From Canna indica (lineage: Eukaryota; Streptophyta; Magnoliopsida; Zingiberales; Cannaceae): a stretch of 64,000 nt of DNA. A program made the translations under genes and the position numbers. The notes under the pieces are model-generated. The model searched no databases. It was not told where the DNA came from and saw nothing but the letters and a program-made list of their open reading frames with translations. The stretch lies in contig CP136894.1 in assembly GCA_034359265.1 (NCBI GenBank), forward strand, positions 34,828,501-34,892,500. Reading direction: 5' to 3'. Shown piece after piece: positions 11,371 to 21,516 of the stretch. Position 1 is the first letter of the stretch. Every line of letters begins with the position of its first letter.

Positions 11371-11640
11371 ATCACCAACCCAAAAGGAGAGGCCCCATGC
11401 CTCGGCTTCATGGTGAATGGGGGAATCTTGATCCATGGTGGACGCATTTGAGGGCTCCGCGCAAGCATCAACGATGTTGGAACGCATGGGGACCGTAGCC
11501 GCCCTGAGCGAGCTGCGGTTTCATAACCGGATGCGCTTCTTCTGCAGCCAGATGCAGAGCAAAGCAGCCACAGCCAAGAGAACCTCGACGACGAGCCCGA
11601 TAGTCGCACCAATAATGATTCCCCACGATACACCCTTCAT
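11371..11640 (-). pseudogene. receptor-like kinase first-exon fragment (CRLK type)
   Basis: On the minus strand from the ATG at 11638-11640, MKGVSWGIIIGATIGLVVEV starts a single-pass membrane helix followed by a basic stop-transfer (CIWLQKKR), then RSSLRAATVPMRSNIVDAC. This order matches the N-terminal exon of the plant calcium/calmodulin-regulated receptor-like kinases (CRLK), which act at the plasma membrane. A TGA at 11521-11523 interrupts the frame after KKRIRL. No kinase-domain exons were seen to the left. It is a fragment, possibly carried in by the CACTA elements beside it. The family call is from memory of the conserved exon. Confidence 0.6.
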
Positions 11641-12270
11641 TTCCTCGGGGGCGGTCCCAATTTTATAATCGGGAAATCGATCGCGCCATGCTACGAGCTG
11701 GAAAACATCTCCAAAGTCTTAATCCCATTTCTCTGTACCAGATTTTACATTTGCTCCATTAGATTGGTAACTAATCAAGAACAAATGTGATCGAATTAAC
11801 ATGAAGCTCGATTTAACTACGGCGGATCTCATGTCAAATGTTGCCAATATAAGAAAATGTAGAGAAGAAAAAAAGAATATTCCAATCTTGCACATCAAAA
11901 GAAGAACACATGCTTCAATAGAAGGAAACCACACTCAAATCCTACATGCAGAAATTCAGAATCAAGATCAAATGAAGGAGGACTGAACGAGATAAGCAAC
12001 AACATAAGTTAAATAAGCAAGCTCCCGCTGATCAAAGTTGGGAATATCCACTCCGAGTCTGTGAGAAAATGAGGGTTCACCTCAAAAAAGGAGCAAGAGA
12101 GCGGGGGAAGAGAATTCACTCTGTGGAGTTGAAGCCACTGCACGCTCAAGTGCTGATGGCGGGTGTCTTGTGGGAGATGGCGTTGGGCAGAGAAAAATGA
12201 GATGCAAACAGATGTGTCTTACATTGTAATTTTTGGGGATACCCAAAAATTTAACTATCTATGTTTTGCT
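11641..12270. other. flank of the kinase fragment, unassigned
   Basis: Probably the 5' leader and promoter side of the captured kinase exon: AT-rich, with short non-coding frames, then GGGGATACCCAAAAATTTAAC near 12235, which may open the outer CACTA subterminal region. No gene was found. Confidence 0.3.
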
Positions 12271-12598
12271 AGGGGCCAAGCTCTGGCCTCCGAGGAAAGT
12301 GTGTCTTGCTAGATAGATAGGGGCCAAGCTCTGGCCTCCGAGGAAAGTGTGTCTTGCTAGATAGATAGGGGCCAAGCTCTGGCCTCCGAGGAAAGTGTGT
12401 CTTGCTAGTGCCAGATGCTGGCCCTCGAAAAATCTCTATATTTTGTTGGGCCAAATGCTGGCTCTCGAAAAATCTTTATGTTTTGCTGGGGGTTAGGCTC
12501 TGGCCCCTAGAAAAATTATATTTTGTTGGGGGCCAAAGCCTGGCCTCCAAGAAAACTATGTTTTGTTGGGGGCCAGTGCGCGACCCCCATTAATAGCG
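12271..12598. repeat. 48-bp tandem repeats, subterminal block of an outer CACTA
   Basis: Three identical 48-bp units start at 12271, 12319 and 12367 (AGGGGCCAAGCTCTGGCCTC and onward). Degenerate copies built on TTTTGTTGGGGGCCAAAGCC continue to 12590. Arrays like this are typical of CACTA subterminal regions. The block is cut at 12598 by the GCG-flanked CACTA element and would resume at 21517. Confidence 0.65.
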
Positions 12599-13253
12599 CA
12601 CTACAAAAAAATTAAATTTTTTGCTACAATAGAGATATACAAAGGCAAAATGATAATTCTGTGGCAAAATAGTGCTCGCCAGTCGTTTGTCATGTTAGAT
12701 CCATCGCTAAAAGTCATTTTTGACTTTCGTGGTGAACTTTAGCAGAACGCCACGAATTGCAATTTCTTTAGTGGCAAACGAAAAAATCAAACTATTTCCA
12801 CTCTATTGTGGTAAACGAGATTTGCTGACGTCAAGTATCTTTTACGACAATTTTTTTTACCACTTATTAATAAATATTTATCATATTCTAGCCTATCTAG
12901 AATTAAAATGAATTTGTCACTAACACGACTTCAAATATGAATTATTGCCACAATATCAATGATGACTTTATCACGACTCTGAGAATCTACGATGAATCAA
13001 TTTGCCACAAACACATAAAATTTAACAATTAATCATTCATTAATATAATAACCCACCTACTAATTACAAAACCTACAATTTGTCAGGTATACAATCATCA
13101 ATAAATCCAAAATAAGTTCAACATTAATCTAAATACATTAAAAACAACATTGTCCACCAACACGAAATAGTTCAAGGTATCTAATATCCATTAAAAAAAA
13201 ATTACGAGTACACAAAATAATCTGTACGCCCAAAAAAACCAGACAACATTGCC

Positions 13254-13433
13254 CTAGTTGTTTGCCCTAGACTTATGGCACTCAGAAATAAAAGTAAACA
13301 AATATGCTCCATTAGCTGCTGCATTTGACAGAAGAGTCATAGGCACAGGTTCACCGTCCACTTCAAGAAGGGAGAGTAAGTAGATTAAGGAGACGAAAGG
13401 ATGGATCCATGCTGCCGATTTAGCACCAAACAT
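13254..13433 (-). pseudogene. pectin acetylesterase first-exon fragment
   Basis: The 59-codon frame starts with MFGAKSAAWIHPFVSLIYLL, a secretory signal, and ends with VPMTLLSNAAANGAY. Its layout is that of exon 1 of the gene at 1148-1265 ([11 protein letters not shown]...[15 protein letters not shown]), and both start right after TTCTGCA-type leader bases. Only about a third of the residues agree, so it comes from a different paralog. The donor site expected after the codons for Asn-Gly-Ala is absent: the sequence continues ATATTTG and reaches a stop at 13254-13256. No other exon of this gene is present. It is a captured or orphaned exon. Confidence 0.7.
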
Positions 13434-14503
13434 TCTGCAGCATTATTTTGATTTCGTTAGAATCAAAGTCAGAGAAAAGCTTCTAGAAGCACGACTATAT
13501 ATAAAAAATTAAACATATACAATCGTCACTCAAATATGGAACAATTAGGATTCATGGAAGGATTCTTTGGAAAGGAAAAAGCATTGAAATCATTTCTTGT
13601 TCCCCCAAACAGTATTTTTAATTTTGCAAAGGACACTACTTAAACCATTTAATTAGAACTGATTCTGCTAATTGATCTACAGAAAGCACTGGTTCATCTG
13701 AAGAAATTGGAGCAGCACCTAACTACAGGACTCAAGGTATATGACCAACATGATCATGTTAAAATTATATACAGACATGCTTAACATCTTCTGATACATG
13801 GATTCATTACATGAGCTGCAACAGAATTACTGACCTCATGTCTTGGAGGACTAATATGGTAGATGCAGAAATTATGAAGAAGCAAAGCAATAGTTTCTAG
13901 ACAAAAAAATAATCCTTGAAAGCACGACATATAAAGAGATAAAAGAGACAAAGTTAGGCCAGATTTTAATTTCTACAAGAGTGCTAACAAAAACTATTCT
14001 TGCTTTTCTCAGTTCAACCATACACAAGATAATAAGCCTAAACAAATTCCTTTATGAGTCACTTGGAATACTGTTGCAGAAGAGTCCGTACTCTGTATGG
14101 TGAGTTACCTCATAAACATTCAATCATTCAAGTTTAAGCAATCAAGATGAACAATAACTTGAATAAAAATGGCAGCAAAGAAGAAATAAAGAGAAGGTGA
14201 TGTTCAAAGGGTTTTAAGGAGATAGTGACAAAGCCTTTGAAAAAGGAAAAATCTATGGAGCATCAAGAAAAGCATCCAAAATTCTTGCAGATCCTATGCA
14301 TCAAGAAAACAATGCATAAAACCATAACCAATGCATACAGGCAGAAGTATACCATAAGGCCATTTCAGATCCTATGCAGCTAGAGATAAACAAGAGGCTT
14401 GCACAGCATTAAAATCCTTTAATCATTAACTTTTCAGTCTCAATCCCTTGAATCTAAGCATGCACCAACTAAACTAGTAGTGGTGAAACCAAATGAATAG
14501 TAC
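13434..14503. other. CACTA interior, unassigned
   Basis: AT-rich with no recognised coding on either strand. It may be intron or leader sequence that came with the captured fragments. The stretch just right of the pectin acetylesterase exon would be its 5' leader. Confidence 0.3.
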
Positions 14504-14760
14504 CTATTCGAAATAGCCACCATTAGGCGTGAGGACGGACGATGGATCCGCCGTGGCAACAACAGTAGTCTTGGTCCCGTCAGTGGATGTGCCATAGTCG
14601 AGATCTAGGTAGGCGTCGGCATCGGAGAAGAAGGATTCAGCAGCGCTACGCCACAGTTGCCGGAGGAAGAAGATGTCGCGCATGTTCTCCGCCAACGACG
14701 CCACCACCGTGGCTGGCAGGGACCGAGGGATGTCTCCGGAGAGCGGGTGCTTTCAAAATA
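14504..14760 (-). pseudogene. exon-like GC-rich fragment, family unknown
   Basis: A clearly GC-rich block in AT-rich surroundings, open on the minus strand with a readable frame that includes SLPATVVASLAENMRDIFF, then FLRQLWRSAAESFFSDADAY and GTSTDGTKTTVVATADPSSV. It ends with a stop after GGYFE. The edge at about 14755 (TTTTGAAAG before the block) could be an acceptor site. I do not recognise the family. Its position between other gene scraps suggests a further captured exon. Confidence 0.4.
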
Positions 14761-15207
14761 AGCATAAGGTCTGCAGCAAGACAAGTTTATATACTGACAT
14801 ACAACTAGAATAATGGAATGATGCATGAAAATGCTACCATGAAAACATGAAAATGCAAGGGTAAGCAAAACAATCTGTGCATAAATTAAAAAATAAACAT
14901 AAATCCATTAAAACATCTGTTTTTACTCAAGGCTGTTGAAAACCTTGATATAACTATTTCTTTTCATCATAATGTTTCTTTCGGTAAATTCTCTAAGGCC
15001 ATCCAAATATAATCAGGTTATTGGCATCATATGGCACAAAGCTTCCTGCTTATTTTGAACCGGAATACAAAAGATCTTCAGGTCTGATTAATCTGAAGAT
15101 CCAAGTTAATTAAAAGGCTAAAGATAATGGTCCTCAACCTAAAAAATAATCCACAAAGCCCTGACAAATGATGAAATTGACAGGATTAAGCATTGGCGAA
15201 ATGGATA

Positions 15208-15345
15208 CCTTTGTTATTATCACATCCTCGAGCCTATTTCCATAAATCAATCTCATGTATCTCCCACCTGGTAGCTCATGCCCTCTCCCATATGATGGTA
15301 AAGGATCGATCAAGGGCCAAATAGACGTATCGTGCAACATACCAA
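15208..15345 (-). pseudogene. polygalacturonase (GH28) exon fragment
   Basis: Polygalacturonases hydrolyse the homogalacturonan backbone of pectin. The minus-strand frame reads IWPLIDPLPSYGRGHELPGG then RYMRLIYGNRLEDVIIT, the conserved block of plant GH28 proteins just before the NGTIDGQG motif. The block ends at a GT (ACAAAG|GTATCC), where the family usually has an intron or continues. The catalytic Asp motifs (NTD, DD, GHG) lie in exons not seen here. It is therefore a fragment of one exon. Confidence 0.75.
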
Positions 15346-15495
15346 CAACCAAGATGAGAAAAGAGGGAATAAATGAGCTCCATGAATTATCACAAAGATC
15401 CAGTTAAGAATGAAAGAAATACTGCACAATTACGGATTTTTTTTTCTTTATTCCTAGAACCAAATCACCAATATCGGAGGTAAAGAGAGAACAAC

Positions 15496-16064
15496 CTTTT
15501 CCAGTACCAACATTGTATATGCCAACTTTGCTAGGCCTTGCCTTGTCAAGTGCTTTCACATGAGCATCAACAAGATCAGTAACATCAATGTAGTCTCTGA
15601 TGCAACTTCCAGCACTTGTAGGGTAGTCTGTTCCTTTAACCTGTGAATGAAACCATAAGTTAATTGTCTATATAATCCTAGCTGCCACTCATTCAAATTT
15701 ATCAACTACTCTTTTCACTAGGTAAATTGGTCTTATGTTGAGAAAATTAAAGACTAATGAAGATAGATACCTTTAGTCCTGATCTGATACCTAATGCTGC
15801 ATCAAAGCAAGCACCAGATATACGCCCATGCTCTCATAATTCAGGTCTTGGAGCTTCACCTAATCTACCTTTTGGATCTGAACCAATGACATTGAAGTAC
15901 CTGCCAATATGGAGAAAGGAATTCATATCATGTTCTAGAAGGTTACATAGTAGAAGTTGTTAGCATCACAAACAGACCTCAACATCATGACTGCCATATT
16001 TGATCTCTTTGAGAAATCTAAAATGATATCCTCTACCATTTTTTTGGCCTTCCCATAATAGGTT
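15496..16064 (-). pseudogene. UDP-arabinose 4-epimerase fragment (three exons, one stop)
   Basis: These Golgi enzymes interconvert UDP-xylose and UDP-arabinose for cell-wall polymers. Three exons are seen with introns kept: 15978 to about 16064 ([18 protein letters not shown] and SNMAVMMLR), 15771-15900 ([20 protein letters not shown] and EHGRISGACFDAALGI) and 15496-15640 ([41 protein letters not shown]). All inner splice sites are GT-AG with matching phases. A TGA at 15835-15837 replaces the Arg of PEL-R-EHG, a CGA-to-TGA change. Upstream of YGKAKK one extra base shifts the frame, and the nucleotide-binding N-terminal exons and the C-terminal exons are absent. The YxxxK catalytic region is represented by the Y(Y)GKAKK block. 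Confidence 0.82.
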
Positions 16065-16303
16065 GATCCCGCATTGCATATGAAATTATAACACATTACC
16101 ATAGTCGCAAGTGATATTATTGAATAATACATTACAAAAAATTCAGTCAAGTGCACGCCACAATGGTCTTTAGCCAGCAAAACTAGATTTCACCAGCAAT
16201 AGTGATCTGTTCTAGCAAGCAAAGATATGAAAGAAGACATAAGAAAACAAACCCCAATATGAAGAGCAAGCTTGAAAAGGTGAAGGAAGAATATCAGACT
16301 CAC

Positions 16304-16731
16304 CTGGGAGGATGACGGGAGCCACCGACGTCGGGAGAGGCAGACTCTACTGCTCGCTTCGTCTCGGCGACACTCGTCGCACCTAGGCTGGTTACTGAGG
16401 ACGACGAAACAGAGGAAGTGGAGGGAGACCTTGGGGAAGAAAGCGATGCGAGCGAGGGGAAGTCATTCGTTGTGACTACGCGGCAGCACTGCCCCAATCG
16501 TGCCGGCACCGCCCTTCCCCTCCTTGCCGCTCCCAGTGTCAACTCGAGCTCCAACACAAACCGAAACACAAAAGTTGTTTGATTTGGACAAAAACCATTA
16601 AGCAAGAAGGAAAATACTAGAATCTGTTGTATCGTGGACATTTCTCGGCTGAAATCACCGTCGGCAGCTTCTCTTGCCTCCTGTCGCATCTTGTCACGAC
16701 AGCGAAAAGGGCCAGGGTCGTGCATGTACAA
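16304..16731 (-). pseudogene. first-exon-like open frame, family unknown
   Basis: A 143-codon frame on the minus strand (start at 16731) runs through a GC-rich, Ser-rich stretch (PSTSSVSSSSVTSLGATS) and ends by a good donor site, CTCCCAG|GTGAGTC, at 16303/16304. It resembles the 5' exon of a plant gene and lies directly upstream, on the same strand, of the epimerase and polygalacturonase fragments, so a chimeric transcript is conceivable. I do not recognise the protein. Confidence 0.35.
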
Positions 16732-16859
16732 ACCCTACCCGAATAAATTTTTTATCAATGCAATATAAATTTCTTGAACCCTTATTAAAATAAATAGAAA
16801 ATCATCTAATTTTGAATTTAAACCCTGAAATTTTAAATCCTTATTAAATGCAATATAAA

Positions 16860-17280
16860 TTTTAAACCCTTAAATATATATGTCAAAATTTAAATCGGAG
16901 ATGCAATATATATTGCGTCTCTAATTTTAAATCGGAGACGCATATAAACCGGCGTCTCTAATTTTAAATTGAAGACACAATATAAATTGCGTCTCTAATT
17001 CTAAACCAGAGACACAATATAAATTGTGTCTCTAATTTTAAATAAGAGAGACAATATAAAGTGTGTTTCTAATTTTTTAAATTGGAAACACATATAAATA
17101 GCCGTCTCTAATTTTTAAGAAATCGGAGACGCAATGTAAATTAATAAAGCGTCTCAAATCGAAAAACATTGAGACACTAAGAAAAAATGTATCCCCAATT
17201 ACAGCAAAAAGGATGACACTTTTTTTAGCGTCTCCAAATAATATAATTTTTAAAAATTTGGCAACGCTAATAAAAGCGTT
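16860..17280. repeat. inverted-repeat array with GGAGACGC / GCGTCTC units
   Basis: About seven units of a 35-45 bp motif follow one another, each built as GGAGACGCAATATAAAT...GCGTCTCTAATTTTAAA with small changes, so each unit can fold on itself. This is the style of a CACTA subterminal region. It probably belongs to the CACTA whose 3' end is at 20952; its left terminus was not found. Confidence 0.6.
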
Positions 17281-17625
17281 TGTAATATCCTAGATATTGA
17301 TAATTATTTCTGTCATTAATTGTGATTGGCAGCCTAGCAAGCTAGTTCGAGGTCGAGCCAAGTCGACTTATGGTCCGGTGCGGGCGAGCTCGGGTGAGTA
17401 GGAATTTGATTTTTGTAGTTTCTTTCCTTGATTGGATGAATTTATTTAATTTTATGTTGTGTATGCACGATTGCTTAATTATATGGTTTGTGGATGTGCA
17501 TATGCTTGTTGATTGTAATTTATCATGAGATTAGAATAGGATTAATTAAGCTTAGTTGGGTTAGCGGGTTGAGAGGTTAGTGGGTTTGGATCCGGGTTGA
17601 GGCGGATGCAGGTTAAAGAAGGTTA

Positions 17626-18455
17626 GGGCCTATTTGGTTAACGAAATCAAGTCTGTTTTCATGATTTCAGTTTCACTGAAACTAAAACTGCTTACGAAAA
17701 CGTGTTTGGTTCAGTGTTTTCGTGAAACTGAATCGAAACCAGAATGAAAACGAAACCAGTTTTCTTAATAAAAATGAAAACACCAGAATGTTGTTTTCTG
17801 TGGTTTCGAGACTGTCAGTTTTGTTATCAAAATGCAGTGACAACTTTGTAATTATAAATATTTTTTTATAAAATTTAATTAATTTAAAAATAAATCAAAC
17901 TATATCTATTTTTTAAAAATAAAAAAAAAATCATCATTTTTAACTCAAACTTTTATCTTAAATTTATAAAATAATTAAACCAATTTATATCTAATTAACT
18001 CAAACCCAAATTTTAAATAACTCAATTTTCTTAAAGTTGATCTATTTATAATTTAATCAAACCTAATTTTAGATCATTGGACTTGTTTTTTTTTAAAATT
18101 TTATAATAACTATTAATTAATTTTTATATCTAATTGAACAAAACAAATCTTAAATTACCAATAACTTAATTAATTAAATCATATAAATATTTTGTAACCA
18201 TATTAACAAATATTTAATTTTGTAAACTAACTAAACATTTAATTACTACTAAAAATGTTCAAGGGAAATTAATATTATTTTTTATAACCAAATAAATATT
18301 TACTGGTTTCAACTAACTAAAACTGATGTTGTTTTTATTAACCAAACGCGTTTCAGAAAACTAAAAACTAGAAACCAAAACCAAATTTTCGAAACCAAGT
18401 TTTCAGTTTCACTGAAACCAAACCAGAAAATAATTTTCGCTAACCAAACAGCACC
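17626..18455. mobile_element. Tourist-like (PIF/Harbinger) MITE
   Basis: Ends GGGCCTATTTGGTTAACGAAA and the complement of GGTGCTGTTTGGTTAGCGAAA form inverted repeats with a few mismatches. The flanks are TTA at 17623-17625 and TTA at 18456-18458, the standard target duplication. The 830-bp AT-rich interior has repeated TTTCAGTTTCACTGAAAC palindromes near both ends and no coding. Confidence 0.85.
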
Positions 18456-19924
18456 TTAGGGTTGAACAGGAGGAGAAGGGATTATAAAATCCCCCCCTAG
18501 GGCTTGCGGCTCCCTATTGGAGCCGCACAAGCCGCGTAGAGAGAGGAGCCGCGCAGCCAAGCCGAGCTGCCCCTCTCCCCTCTTCCTCTTCGTTGGAGCC
18601 GCTGCCCCCAAGCCAATCGTCGAGCCTCTCTCCGTCCCCTCTCTTCCTTTCTCTCTCTTCCCCTCTCCTTGGAGCCAAGCCGACGGCTTGGGTATAGCCG
18701 GCGCCCCCTTGAGTCTTGGAGCTGCCACATTTCTTGAAGAGGAGTTGCCGCCCCTTGTTGGGCCGAGCCGCCCCCTTTGAAGCCGGATTCAGAGGCCGCC
18801 AATTTAGAGTATCTCGTACTATTTCTTTCTAGACCAAGGTGAGTGGTTTTACCCTCATTCTTTTTGGGATTTCTTCGAGTTCTTGAATGCTAGTACGTTC
18901 TTGTTTTGTTTTCCATTGATCTCTCGAATTTATCACCGTTCTTTTGTTTGCCGTGTTTGAGGAGGCCCTAAATCCTTCCTTATGGGGTTCAACATCCCTA
19001 GGATAACCTAGGGGTGCTCGGCCAAAGTGGAGATGAGGGTGCCCTCAAGGTGTTCGGTAAAATGCCTAAGTGAGGGGTTTTTGGTGTACTTGAGATCCAT
19101 GATTTAAAATTGCTTATAAATTTGAGTTTCTATATGTCAAAGCATGACTTGTAGTAAATCTCTGATTTTTTGATAGAATTCAGGTTTTACAAAATGTAGA
19201 TCTTGATATTGATGTCATGAAGAGTCTTCAAAGATGAGTTCTTGATCATGATGCTTACTTCTTGTTTAAGGAGTTATCGATGCTTGTTAGCCTTGTTTAA
19301 TAAGTATGAAATTAGAGAGTTTTATCTCAAGATTAGTATTCTATTTTGATGATAATTTAGGATTTAATTTTTGTAAATTTCGAATTTATTTTCATGCTAT
19401 GCTGAAAATTTAATGTTGTTGGAATTTCTTACTGAGATGATGAATCTGTGCTGTTTTTAAATTGCTTACTGTGGTGTGTGTATTTCTCTGAACATAGTCG
19501 TGTAATCTATCGTTTCGACCAGAAAATATAGTTTGGAAATATAAGACACACTCTGGAAACCAAATTCGGGTTAGATACATTAGTATCGGGCACAACAGTA
19601 AGCTAAAACAAAACCCTAATCTTGGTAATTTAAATTTTAATTGCATAATTAAAATTGGGCAAAGGGTCAGCATAATCTGTTATAAACCAACAAATAAAGT
19701 TTATGCATGAAATAGAATCATACAGGTTCATGACATTACAGGTCTAGGAGTTTGGGTCGGGTATTAGAGTGTTGAGAAGCTTTTCAATAAGGTTGACAAC
19801 CCTAAGACACCGTAGGAGAGACTTGACTTAGGTCATGTTGTGCCATATCTTTATGAATGGCAGAGAGGCTCGTTGAGGAGCCGGATTGCAAGCTAGGCCC
19901 TGGAGGTTTGATGGCTAATTCTCA

Positions 19925-20245
19925 ACTTGTGGAACAAGTTCGGATGGGCAAATCCCGTATGTTCTGATTTGACCTCATGGGATAAGTTCGGAGGGCCTAC
20001 CCGAATATCCCCGCGGTGTTTTTAAGAAATAAGTTCGGAGGGCCTACTCGATTATTCCTGTGATATCTTAAAGGGGTAAGTTCGGAGGGCCTACCCGATT
20101 ACTCCTGTGATATCTTAAAGGGGCAAGTTCGGATGAGCGATTCCCGATTGTTTCTTCGCGTCTTGTGGAGCAAATTTGGAAGGCCTTCCCGATTGCTCCC
20201 GAGTTCCTTTATACTAGGATAAGTTCGGAGGGCCTTCCTGATTAT
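19925..20245 (+). repeat. degenerate tandem repeats within the solo LTR
   Basis: Six or so units of about 50 bp share AAGTTCGGAGGGCCTACCCG and a following TCCTGTGATATCTTAAAGGG. Two neighbouring units (from about 20035 and 20087) are nearly identical. Such arrays are known in LTRs of plant gypsy elements. Confidence 0.7.
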
Positions 20246-20908
20246 CCTAGTATGTTGTGTTGCCTTAGGGCATGGTAGGCTTAGGCCTATTGATCTTCAC
20301 CGTTTGAGTGTTGGATGCCTTCGGGCAGGTGGTGGCCTGACGGCCTATTAGCTGGTCACTCCTTTGTAACTTTTTCCTGCTTGAGTTAGAAGTTTTGCTT
20401 TATGCATTATATTTGTGTTGGTTTTCATGGGGGTTGGTAGAATCGCTCACTGAGTTCTTTCGAACTCACCAATTGTCGTTGTTTTTGTTTTGCAGAGCCT
20501 AATCGGTGAGGTGGGCTGGAGCACTTGTCACGGCTGGATGTCAGAGGAGCTACATTGATCTCATAGCAGTCCTAGTTAGGGGTCGTAGTCGAGACTTTTG
20601 GTAGTATGTTATGCACTTGTGTTTGGTATTTTGGAGTTGAAGCCCCTTGGGGGTATTTATGTCTTTTAATTCAAATTTCATTATATTTGGTCTGTTGGAC
20701 TTGATTTATTATTTACGCACTTCACTTTTTTGCTAAAACTTATTTATGATGAACTCTGGTTTGATTTCTATTTGAAATATAAAAAAAAACTTGTTTATTT
20801 CTTTTCGCTATTGTTTATTCTTATGAGTTGGCATGAGCATGGTTTAGGCTGCGAAGTATAGGCACGTATACCCTGACCGGTCACGTGACCCTGAGTTGGG
20901 GCGTGACA

Positions 20909-20952
20909 ACGTCCCTACAATTGCGTCCTTGGAGGCTCTTTTTCTTGTAGTG
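20909..20952. mobile_element. 3' end of a second CACTA element
   Basis: The sequence ends with CTCTTTTTCTTGTAGTG at 20952, a CACTACAAGAAAAA-type terminus in inverse. It restarts the GCGTCC/ACGTCC motif seen left of the solo LTR, so the LTR lies inside this element. No left terminus was found, so the extent is unknown. Confidence 0.6.
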
Positions 20953-21516
20953 TTAAGGGGACACTTTACCTTTATAATCTCTCACAATTTCAACTTTTAT
21001 TTTTTCGGGAGATAGATAAAATGAGAGAATTATTTTTGTCGGCCAAAAAAAAAGAGGGAAAATTTTTGCCAATATTTTTGTTTTTTTAATTATTTTACAA
21101 TCTATGACACACGTAATTTGTCATAATAAATAGTTTTGTATCTATGACCAATATATTATCATAAATAGTTGCCACAGAATATCGTAACAAAATTGTGGCA
21201 AAAATATTATCGCAAATGCTTGCCACAAAATATCGTGATAAGCTTGTGGAAATTTTTTTATCGCAAATACTTGCCACGGTTGAATGTTTTGAAATAGTGG
21301 CAAAACATGTTGTCATAAATTTAAAAAACTATAAATTTTGAACGTTGACTCAATTATTGGTGTCAAACGTAATGATAAAATTAGAAAAAATGTCGCAAAT
21401 TATTTTAACCACAAAAATAATTTTGCCACAAATTTCGTCACAGATTACATCTTTTGTGGCCAATTGTTGTTGGCTACTCCAAGATTTTGCCAAACATTCT
21501 TGTTTTTTTTGTAGTG

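Larger units (their letters stand above)
17281..20908 (+). repeat. solo gypsy-type LTR (holds a Tourist MITE)
   Basis: Starts TGTAATATCC and ends CTGAGTTGGGGCGTGACA, the same end pattern as the gypsy-B LTRs in this window (TGTAAGACCC ... GTTGGGATGTGACA). It is about 2.8 kb without the MITE. No internal domain or second LTR is attached. The 5-bp flanks are GCGTT and ACGTC; they are not identical but both could derive from GCGTC by CpG transitions. The long frames in it have no known motifs. Confidence 0.7.
12599..21516. mobile_element. CACTA element carrying host gene fragments
   Basis: The left end is CACTACAAAAAAAT and the right end is its inverted partner TTTTTTTGTAGTG at 21516, a 13-bp terminal inverted repeat of CACTA (En/Spm) type. 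The 3-bp flanks are both GCG (12596-12598 and 21517-21519), the exact target-duplication length of CACTA elements. Subterminal regions on both sides (12610-13020 and 21110-21490) share GTGGCAAA and TTGCCACAAA words in both directions. The 8.9-kb element holds no visible transposase; it holds fragments of pectin acetylesterase, polygalacturonase and UDP-arabinose 4-epimerase, two unassigned exon-like stretches, the end of another CACTA, a solo LTR and a Tourist MITE. It is non-autonomous. Confidence 0.85.

Noticed and set aside
12271..12415. CRISPR-like direct repeats
   Set aside because: Units are head to tail with no unique spacers, and the DNA is plant.
12269..12454. Repeated peptide frame (KTHFPRRPELGPYLSS)
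   Set aside because: It only reflects the 48-bp DNA tandem repeat, whose length is a multiple of three.
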